Source: HyVt-337 sp964428895 (GTDB lineage Bacteria; Planctomycetota; Phycisphaerae; SM23-33). Taken from it: 41,212 nt of DNA. How positions within the stretch are numbered: position 1 is the first letter of the stretch; each line of letters starts with the position of its first letter. This document shows, piece by piece, positions 1-5,984 of this stretch. The notes under the pieces were generated by a model. That model had not been told where the DNA came from, searched no databases, and worked only from the letters and a program-made list of their open reading frames with translations. Location of the stretch: the NCBI GenBank assembly GCA_964428895.1, contig CAYRZU010000024.1, positions 1 through 41,212 of the forward strand, given 5' to 3'. A program made the translations under genes and the position numbers.

Positions 1-2
1 CC

Positions 3-52
3 GTGACTTAGTTCAACGCCCACGGATTACCATTGTCGCTGACGACGTACAG
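3..52. repeat. Left copy of a perfect 50-bp terminal inverted repeat
   Basis: These 50 bases are the exact reverse complement of the last 50 bases of the window (41163-41212). Identity stops sharply at position 53. The portal reading frame is open rightward from about position 52 but meets an in-frame TGA at 40-42 inside the repeat, so the repeat is foreign to that gene. Two bases (cc) precede it. It is either a library linker or adapter, or the end of an insertion element where assembly stopped. Confidence 0.95.
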
Positions 53-54
53 CC

Positions 55-2121
55 AAGAGCAAACGCACCCTCACTGACGACCTGCACCGTCGCCTCGATG
101 AGATGGTCCAGGTGGCTTTTGACGCCACGCGAGACTGGTCTCAAATCTGGGCCGACGGGTTGGATTACCTGTTCAACAACCAGCTCGCCAGCCAGCGACG
201 TCGAAAAGGTTGGGACCGCATTCAGGCCAACTACATCTACCCGGCCGTGGTGCAAACCATGGCGACCATCGCGCAGCGTCGCCCGCGAATCGTCGCCCAG
301 CCGGTGGAGCCGTCGGACACGACGGGCGCGGCCACCTGGGGCCGCGTCCTGCAATGGCAGTTCGAGAAGGTCCTCCGCATGCAGCGGAAGTTGATGCAGG
401 CGGCCCTGGATGGCGCGGTCTTCGGCCACTATGTCGCCAAGACATTGTGGGAGCCCAAGGCCCGTTGGGACGCCGACCGCAAGGAATGGATCGGCCAGCC
501 ACGCGTGGCCATCGTGCATCCGCAGTACTTCGGGGCCGACCCCGAGGCCGAGTGCGTCGAGGACGCCACTTTCGCCGTCTGCAAGCGACGTGTGCCCACC
601 GCCTACGCGACCGCCCGATGGCCCAAGTTTGCCGAGGCCATCGAGAACGCCGCCGCCGGTGAGACCTTCGAAAGCTACGTCGGCATCGGCAACCCGATCA
701 ACCATCCCATCGACGGGCACGTTGACAATGACCCCGGCGAAACCGCCGAAGGCCGTCTGGTCAACTTGATCAACCGCCGCTTCAACGACGCCGCCATCAG
801 TAGCGAAGCCGACACTGGCGCCTATGTGACCATCGAGGAAGTCTACTTCCACGACTTGGCTGAGCGCAAGAGCAAGGACGAACGCGAGATCCCCTACGCC
901 GAACTTGCCCAGGCCGGGCTGATCAGTGAGAATGAAGACGGCTATTGGACCGACGCCAACACCGGCGAGCCCTTCACCGAGCGGCAGACCGAAATCGCCC
1001 GCGAGTACGACGAGCCGATTTACCCCTTCGGCCGCTATGTGCTGCGGATCGGAGCCGGCTCCGATCGCGTGATTCTCAACGACGACCAAGACAAGCAGGT
1101 CTGGCCGTACGTGAATTGGCCATACACTGTCGGCGTTAACGCCCTGCTGCCTCACGTATGGCAAGGGCTGAACCAAGTGGAGATGGCTCGGGGGCATCAG
1201 GACTGGCTCAACATCACCATGAGCCACATGGCCAACTACGTCCGCCAGTTTGCCGACCCGATCGTTAAGGTCGAACAGGGCGCCCTGCAAGGCAGCGAAG
1301 ACAACTCCAATATCGCCTCCAAGATCGCCGCACGGGCCGGGGCCATCGGGAAGATGGCCCGAGGCAAGCTCGACCGAGCCCAACGGATGCCCCCGCCGCC
1401 GATGAGCGAATCGTTGATCGCCTTCTATCAACTCATGGGCGAGGGCATCAAGGACCAACTCGGCGTGCAAGATGTAGCCTTGGGCAAGGAGACCGCCGGG
1501 GCGACAACCGCCACCGAGGTCTGGCAACTGGCGATCAACAGCCGCCAGGCCACCACGCTCAAGAGCATTCTGTTGGATGGCTTTACCCAGCAAGTGATGG
1601 GCAGTGTGTTGGAACTGGACCAGGCCAGCATGAGCCCCAACGAGCAAGTTCGTATCACCGGCGGCGAGGGCACCGTCACCGTCTCCCAGGAGATGCTCAG
1701 CGGCTACTACGACGTCACGCTCGACGTGGCTATGGCCATGCCGTTCGACGCCCAACGCAAACAGGCCGAAGCGCAGGCCCTCTTCCAGGCCGTCGGCGAG
1801 CCCTACATGGCCGAACTGCTAGACGCATTCGAGGTGCCCAATAAGGATGAGATCCTGCAACGCATCGAAGCGGCCAAAGGCGGCCCTGGCGGACCCACGC
1901 CGGGCGCCGATGCCATGGGTGACCTAGCGGCGATGCTCGGTGGCAGTGGCGCGGCGCCGGGCCCGGCCGAGCCGCCTGTCGACACACCGCCGGCCCCAGA
2001 GCCGCTCGAGGGCCTGGGCCCAGGCCCTGCCCCGGCGACTCCCGCGGGTCCGACGGCTCCCATCGATGTGCTCTCACCGGCAGAATTGGCGGCGGACCGA
2101 ACAGAGGAAGGCCAACCTTAG
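55..2121 (+). CDS. Phage portal protein, 5' end truncated
   Basis: Probable portal: the ring at the capsid vertex through which DNA enters and leaves. The frame is open from the inverted-repeat boundary. An internal ATG at 103 gives 672 aa, but upstream codons continue (…DDLHRRLDE before MVQVAF), so the true N-terminus is missing. The body has portal-like traits: a central segment with QVEMARGHQDWLN, and GKETAGATTATEVWQ followed by a long helical stretch. The last 80 or so residues are a Gly/Pro/Ala-rich tail, probably disordered. Length of about 690 aa fits podovirus-type portals. It stands first in the cluster, upstream of scaffold, capsid and adaptor genes; a terminase would be expected to the left, outside the window. 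The assignment rests on family resemblance and gene order. Confidence 0.8.
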   Translation, partial: KSKRTLTDDLHRRLDEMVQVAFDATRDWSQIWADGLDYLFNNQLASQRRRKGWDRIQANYIYPAVVQTMATIAQRRPRIVAQPVEPSDTTGAATWGRVLQWQFEKVLRMQRKLMQAALDGAVFGHYVAKTLWEPKARWDADRKEWIGQPRVAIVHPQYFGADPEAECVEDATFAVCKRRVPTAYATARWPKFAEAIENAAAGETFESYVGIGNPINHPIDGHVDNDPGETAEGRLVNLINRRFNDAAISSEADTGAYVTIEEVYFHDLAERKSKDEREIPYAELAQAGLISENEDGYWTDANTGEPFTERQTEIAREYDEPIYPFGRYVLRIGAGSDRVILNDDQDKQVWPYVNWPYTVGVNALLPHVWQGLNQVEMARGHQDWLNITMSHMANYVRQFADPIVKVEQGALQGSEDNSNIASKIAARAGAIGKMARGKLDRAQRMPPPPMSESLIAFYQLMGEGIKDQLGVQDVALGKETAGATTATEVWQLAINSRQATTLKSILLDGFTQQVMGSVLELDQASMSPNEQVRITGGEGTVTVSQEMLSGYYDVTLDVAMAMPFDAQRKQAEAQALFQAVGEPYMAELLDAFEVPNKDEILQRIEAAKGGPGGPTPGADAMGDLAAMLGGSGAAPGPAEPPVDTPPAPEPLEGLGPGPAPATPAGPTAPIDVLSPAELAADRTEEGQP

Positions 2122-2162
2122 GCGTGACGGGACCTGGCAAGTCCCGATGGCTACGGTCGGAT

Positions 2163-2199
2163 GGGGCGGGCGGTTGTCTCGTGGACCACCGCCCGCCCC
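2163..2199 (+). terminator. GC-rich hairpin after the portal gene
   Basis: A perfect 12-bp stem pairs 2163-2174 with 2188-2199 around a 13-nt loop. A smaller 6-bp stem (cgggac/gtcccg) lies just before it. No T-run follows, so it may be an RNA-processing or attenuation structure rather than a classic intrinsic terminator. It fills the 109-bp gap between portal and the next gene. Confidence 0.5.
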
Positions 2200-2230
2200 T
2201 GGGGCCACACTTAGATGAAGGGAACACTCC

Positions 2231-2533
2231 ATGCACACGATCATAGCGGCCATCACTGAAGGCCGACGTTACGACCTGAACCAGCGCTGCACCCATCCGT
2301 TCCTCGACCGCATCGGCGGCGTGGTGGTCACCCGCATCGACACCTCCTCCGCCAACGGCTGTTCGCCCGTTGTTGAAGTGCGCTTCGACGACCGCACCAA
2401 AATCACCACCGCTCTGAGCAACGTCATTCTGTGCTGGGAAGACCGCGCGACCGCGCCGGCCAAGCCCAAAGCCGCCCCCAAGCGCAAGGAGGCCACCAAG
2501 CGAAAGGCTAGACCCACCACAGCGGCTCGGTGA
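2231..2533 (+). CDS. Small basic protein of unknown function, phage cluster
   Basis: This 100-aa ORF starts at ATG 2231, eight bases after AAGGGA, a usable ribosome binding site. Residues 1-75 look like one small beta-rich domain (GGVVVTRIDTSS, VEVRFDDRTK). The rest is a Lys/Pro/Ala tail (KPKAAPKRKE) that could bind nucleic acid. It follows the portal gene on the same strand and was probably expressed with it. Its last 26 bases overlap the 3' end of the convergent CPBP gene. I do not recognise a family. Small proteins beside portal genes are often virion accessory proteins, but that is only context. Confidence 0.6.
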   Translation: MHTIIAAITEGRRYDLNQRCTHPFLDRIGGVVVTRIDTSSANGCSPVVEVRFDDRTKITTALSNVILCWEDRATAPAKPKAAPKRKEATKRKARPTTAAR

Positions 2534-3137
2534 GGTCGCCGTAGGCGATCAGGTCGAAGGTCACGTGGGCGAGAACGGCCGGAAGGATGTTGCTGCCGGC
2601 CTCTCTCATCGCCCCCAGCGCGATGCCGACGCCGAAGGTGCCCGCCGCCAGAATGAAAATGTCGGCGCGAACATCACTGACCGGGAACGCCATCAGGCTG
2701 CACTTGTAGGCGGTGTGGGCGGCTGCGGCGATGATGCAAGCGAACCACGGCCCGACGCCAGCAACGCTGCCTTGGATGAAACCGCGATAGGTCAACTCCT
2801 CAGCGGCGCCAATGGCCATCGTGAGTAGCGCGAACGTACCGACAGTATGCGGGACGAGCGTCTCGGCGGCGTGACTGCGGAAGTAGACGGCCCAGGCCGC
2901 CCCGAAGGCCAGTGACACCGGCAGCAGAAGCCCCGCTCGGCGTGCAGGCCGACCCAGGCCGAACAGGTCGACCACGCTGGGCGCGCCGACGACGCCGATC
3001 ACGAGACCGATAACGGCCGCGGCAGCCCCGGCGACAGCGCCCCACCGCAACTCAACACGATGGGCGCAGAGAGCGAAGGCGATCATCCCCGCGGCCACAA
3101 GAGCCGCTCCCACCCATCGCGTCCTAGACTTACTCAT
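2508..3137 (-). CDS. CPBP-family intramembrane metalloprotease
   Basis: A 209-aa membrane protein with about six hydrophobic segments. It carries the hallmarks of the CPBP (CAAX protease and bacteriocin-processing, ABI) family: EELTYRG with E113, E114 and R118, a His in the next helix (H141), and a C-terminal LAHVTFD with H191 and D195. Family members are integral-membrane proteases used in peptide maturation or self-immunity. I chose the start at 3137 rather than the longer upstream frame because its ATG overlaps the TGA of the LRR gene in a 4-base ATGA, typical of translational coupling. It is the last gene of a minus-strand trio inside the phage cluster. Substrate unknown; the neighbouring LRR or Cys-rich protein is one guess. 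Confidence 0.8.
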   Translation of the reverse strand: MSKSRTRWVGAALVAAGMIAFALCAHRVELRWGAVAGAAAAVIGLVIGVVGAPSVVDLFGLGRPARRAGLLLPVSLAFGAAWAVYFRSHAAETLVPHTVGTFALLTMAIGAAEELTYRGFIQGSVAGVGPWFACIIAAAAHTAYKCSLMAFPVSDVRADIFILAAGTFGVGIALGAMREAGSNILPAVLAHVTFDLIAYGDLTEPLWWV

Positions 3138-4393
3138 GCGGCCGGCCGAACGCGGGCCCGCCGGCGCCAGTATCGCACCCCAAGGCCACCGACCACGCCG
3201 ACGGCCAGCACCACCAGCAACCAACGTGACCCCACGCAGAAGCCCACGATTTCGGTATCGGGCAGCGCCTCGCGGAGCTGGTCGTACTCGGCCTCACGTG
3301 CCTTGAGGCTGTCATTGTCGACCAGCAAGATGTCCAGGTTCTCCAGCGACTCCAGTGGAGTTAGGTCCGTCAACTCCTCAGGAACGGGGAAGATGGCCAA
3401 ATGCGTCAGTTGGTCGAACTCCTCGATTCCGGACAGGTTGGTGAGATTCTCAAACCCCATCAGGTCCAGCTTCCGCAACGTCGACAGGCGCGGAATGCCG
3501 GATACATCGGCCGCGTCTCCGCCCTTGAGCGACAGCGTGCGCAACTTCGGCAATTCGGCCAGGACCGACAGGTCCCCGGTTCCCAGTTCCTCGATGTGGA
3601 GCGTTTCCAAAGCCGCAAGCTCTCCCAGCGGCGCTAACGACGGCGCCTCGCCTTCCCCGGAAAAGGCCACCATGAGGAACCGGGCCTTGCTAAGGTCGGC
3701 CGATTCGGCCGCCGGCGCCCATGGAAGGCCCACGTACTGCAGGTCCTCAAAACGCGCCAGGTGCTCGGCCAGGGGGAAATCCTTGCTGAGGAACAACCCG
3801 ATCGGACGCGCTGCCGCCATGGCGTCTACCAGGCCCGCCACGTACTCAGCCTCGACGTCGTCGGCGGTCTGTATGATCACCTGGCCGCCCGGCACGCGGC
3901 CCAAGGCGGCGGCGTCCACGTCCTTCTGCCCGCCCAACTTGAGCGAACGCAATTGGGCCAAGTCGGCCTCGGCGAGGGCGGCGAAGGACTCGGCGCCGGC
4001 CGGTTCAGACAAGTCGACCCCAACAACATCTCCGTTGAGCTTCACCAGTCCGTCGGAGACCGCAAATGCCAAGGGCCGCTCTTCCGTCCCGGCAAAGGGG
4101 TAGACCACCGACACGTCGTCGGCGCCGACCATCAGCAGGTCCCCCGGGTACAGGTGTAGGGTGAATATCTGCTCGGGCACCGGCCCGGCCTTGCCGAACT
4201 TCATCAGCATCCCAATCGACGTGGCCAGGCTGTCCAGCGGCGCTAACGACGGCGCCTCGGGGCCGGCCGACACCATCACGCCGACGTCCATAGGCCCGTC
4301 GCCTTCTTTGGCGTGGGCGAACCCCGTCAGCCCCACGACCACACTTAACACCAGACCGATTCCACCGCGCAAGATGTTTGTTGTCGTAGTCAT
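3134..4393 (-). CDS. Exported leucine-rich-repeat-like protein with C-terminal membrane anchor
   Basis: A 419-aa protein with an N-terminal signal peptide (about residues 1-28, ending AHA). The middle holds degenerate leucine-rich repeats (LRSLKLGG, LETLHIEEL, LRTLSLKGG, LRKLDLMG, LTHLAIF, LENLDILLV). The C-terminus has one transmembrane helix (WLLVVLAVGVVGGLGV) followed by an Arg-rich tail (YWRRRARVR). This predicts an extracytoplasmic LRR domain held in the membrane, usually used for protein binding. The octapeptide EAPSLAPL occurs twice, encoded by an identical 26-bp repeat. The gene lies 64 bp after the Cys-rich gene and overlaps CPBP by 4 bp, so the three likely form one transcript. No obvious Shine-Dalgarno precedes the ATG. 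Confidence 0.75.
   Translation of the reverse strand: MTTTTNILRGGIGLVLSVVVGLTGFAHAKEGDGPMDVGVMVSAGPEAPSLAPLDSLATSIGMLMKFGKAGPVPEQIFTLHLYPGDLLMVGADDVSVVYPFAGTEERPLAFAVSDGLVKLNGDVVGVDLSEPAGAESFAALAEADLAQLRSLKLGGQKDVDAAALGRVPGGQVIIQTADDVEAEYVAGLVDAMAAARPIGLFLSKDFPLAEHLARFEDLQYVGLPWAPAAESADLSKARFLMVAFSGEGEAPSLAPLGELAALETLHIEELGTGDLSVLAELPKLRTLSLKGGDAADVSGIPRLSTLRKLDLMGFENLTNLSGIEEFDQLTHLAIFPVPEELTDLTPLESLENLDILLVDNDSLKAREAEYDQLREALPDTEIVGFCVGSRWLLVVLAVGVVGGLGVRYWRRRARVRPAA
3625..3650. repeat. 26-bp direct repeat inside the LRR gene (second copy 4234-4259)
   Basis: Identical 26-bp sequences lie at 3625-3650 and 4234-4259, 609 bp apart centre to centre. Both are read in the same frame and encode EAPSLAPL. 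The exact DNA identity exceeds what LRR-consensus conservation alone would need. Confidence 0.9.
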
Positions 4394-4457
4394 CCTGGTA
4401 TTGTGGCGGCCAAAGTCGCCCGCGGCAAGAGGCGTTCAAGCCATTCGTGGCGGCCGG

Positions 4458-4838
4458 CTAGAAGCCGATCACGGCGACCTGGGGGGTCTGTTTGGGCCAT
4501 TGCAGGATGACCTGCAAGATCTCGCGAACGTAGGCGCATTCGCAGGCCGCCGGGCATGCGCGCAGCTCCTCGGCGTGCAAGCAATAGCTGGGGCAGTCAT
4601 CCTCGCCCGTTCGCCGCTCTTGGAAGATCGGCCCATCGTAGAGGTCGCGACAGTCGCCAACGTTGACGGCCAGCGTTGTCCCGCAGGTGTGATTGAACAG
4701 CAGCAACCCGCCGGTCAGCTCCTTGAAGTTCACCTGGTATCCGACGAGTTGAATGCCCGGATCGCTGAGGAACTCCTGCTGAATCGGCCACATCTTCCCG
4801 CAGACCTCGCACTCCTTGAATCCTTTATGCTCGGCCAT
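4458..4838 (-). CDS. Cys-rich protein of unknown function
   Basis: About 126 aa from the chosen ATG (MAEHKGF). An alternative in-frame ATG at 4856 sits 7 bases behind GAGGGG and would add 6 residues. The protein has an N-terminal CEVCGKMW zinc-ribbon-like pair, then HTCGTT, GDC, and a Cys-dense C-terminus (CPSYCLHAEELRACPAACEC). The paired cysteines suggest metal binding or disulfides. There is no signal peptide, so it is probably cytoplasmic with bound zinc or iron-sulfur. I do not recognise the family. It is the first gene of the minus-strand trio with the LRR protein and the CPBP protease. A palindromic AT-rich promoter-like region lies about 65 bp upstream. Confidence 0.65.
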   Translation of the reverse strand: MAEHKGFKECEVCGKMWPIQQEFLSDPGIQLVGYQVNFKELTGGLLLFNHTCGTTLAVNVGDCRDLYDGPIFQERRTGEDDCPSYCLHAEELRACPAACECAYVREILQVILQWPKQTPQVAVIGF

Positions 4839-4901
4839 ATCATGCCTGCCCTTCATTGCTCGACCCCTCGTGCAATATGCCACCCAGACCTTCGAATGCT
4901 T

Positions 4902-4916
4902 CTATAACAATTATAG
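4902..4916. promoter_or_regulatory. AT-rich palindrome in the divergent region between the minus-strand trio and the lipoprotein gene
   Basis: CTATAA-CAA-TTATAG is a perfect 6-3-6 inverted repeat in otherwise GC-rich DNA. It supplies TATAAT on the minus strand and TATAAC on the plus strand. No good -35 is visible on either side. It lies in the 236-bp divergent gap between 4838 and 5075. Further right, ttgcag (4964-4969) and cacaat (4987-4992) are 17 bp apart and could serve the lipoprotein gene. Confidence 0.4.
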
Positions 4917-5074
4917 CACGGCTACTTTGAGATGGAAGATCCCACAGGAATGGACCCGGACCGTTGCAGTTGCCGCGGCCGCGCGTCACAATCATTCAAG
5001 AAAGAGCCCATGGGGTTGCGGGCTGTCGATCATCTCGGGCTATGAGCCCATAGGGATACGGAAAGGGAAACATC

Positions 5075-5767
5075 ATGACACGAAACGCCTTACTCATCCT
5101 GCTGGGATTGGCCCTGGTCCTCGTTGGCTGCGAGAAAAGCGTCACCGACACCACCGCCGAAGACGCCGCCGACCAGGCCAAGCGTGATGCCGCCGAGGTC
5201 CCCGGTCCCGACGATTCGCCGGAGGCGCCGGTCGTAACGCCACCCGCCGATGAAGAAGACAAGGTCAAGCCCATCAAGGTCGTCTACCTCGACATCCCGC
5301 GCGACGCCGCCTGGTTCGACGCGATGTTCGAACGTTACAACGACAAGATCGCCCTGGTCGGCGACACCTTCTACGATATCGGCGACGATAAGGTCCTGCC
5401 GCCGCCCATCCAGAACGCCAGGCCGGGCGATTGGGGGGAGGTCCACGACGCCAAGGTCAAAGAGGTCCGCGATCCCGTAGGCTACACCGTCACCGTCCGC
5501 AAGCACGCCTACCGGATGAGCGACGAGGTCCCCCTCGACGAACTGCCGGAAGAAGGGCCCTTCCCCATCATCCTCGACGACGACAGCGAGGAGCGCATGC
5601 GGGGCGACAAGTTCGAAGAGGACGTTGTCTGCATCAAGGCCCGGCACTTCATCCTCTACAAGCCGCTCACCCGCGAGCAGTTCGCCAAGGCGCTGGCGGA
5701 CGGCTTGACGCTGGTCCGTTACGAACTGAAGCCTGACGGCACAATCGACAAGTCCTACGAGAAGTAG
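5075..5767 (+). CDS. Predicted lipoprotein of unknown function
   Basis: A 230-aa protein with a lipoprotein signal: MTRNALLILLGLALVLVGC, lipobox LVGC with acylated Cys19. Then come a Thr/Asp/Ala-rich linker (residues 20-60) and a soluble domain with no family I recognise (KVVYLDIPRDAAWFD, FYDIGDDKVLPPP, DDDSEERMRGD). The start is supported by AAAGGGAAA eight bases upstream. It stands alone on the plus strand between the minus-strand trio and the repeat protein. A strong hairpin terminator follows it, making a self-contained unit. Its stop context, TAGGCG, is shared with the portal, scaffold and capsid genes. It might act at the envelope of the phage-carrying cell, but only its location supports that. 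Confidence 0.75.
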   Translation: MTRNALLILLGLALVLVGCEKSVTDTTAEDAADQAKRDAAEVPGPDDSPEAPVVTPPADEEDKVKPIKVVYLDIPRDAAWFDAMFERYNDKIALVGDTFYDIGDDKVLPPPIQNARPGDWGEVHDAKVKEVRDPVGYTVTVRKHAYRMSDEVPLDELPEEGPFPIILDDDSEERMRGDKFEEDVVCIKARHFILYKPLTREQFAKALADGLTLVRYELKPDGTIDKSYEK

Positions 5768-5805
5768 GCGTCTGTATTACAGCGCCGGCCGCCCCCACTT
5801 GGCAA

Positions 5806-5849
5806 CCGCGCCATGCTCGATGGAGCCCAACTCCACCGGCATGGCGCGG
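5806..5849 (+). terminator. Long hairpin terminator after the lipoprotein gene
   Basis: A perfect 11-bp stem pairs 5806-5816 with 5839-5849. An inner helix (cgatggag with ctccaccg, one mismatch) lies around a cccaa loop. A short T-run (5855-5858) follows a few bases later. This ends the lipoprotein transcript before the next gene at 5985. Confidence 0.6.
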
Positions 5850-5984
5850 CGGCGTTTTGGCATCCCCCCCCCGCCTCACTGCTGTGTAATCCCAGATCAG
5901 CCCTGCGACGTGTGGCTTGCTAGAAAGAAGAGAACGGGGTCCGAAGCCTCGGCTATGAACGTCACACATTCAGAGGGGTATCTC

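Noticed and set aside
3..52. Terminal inverted repeats as telomeres of a linear phage or plasmid
   Set aside because: Both repeats interrupt reading frames, and the right part of the window is ordinary chromosome with essential genes, so a natural 41-kb linear replicon is implausible.
13..1755. 580-aa minus-strand open frame opposite the portal gene
   Set aside because: Antisense shadow of a high-GC gene; it has no family features, and its N-terminal part runs opposite portal codons that encode recognisable portal motifs.
5799..5984. N-terminal extension of the 584-aa repeat protein
   Set aside because: The extension overlaps a long terminator hairpin and lacks a ribosome site, while ATG 5985 has GAGGGG upstream.
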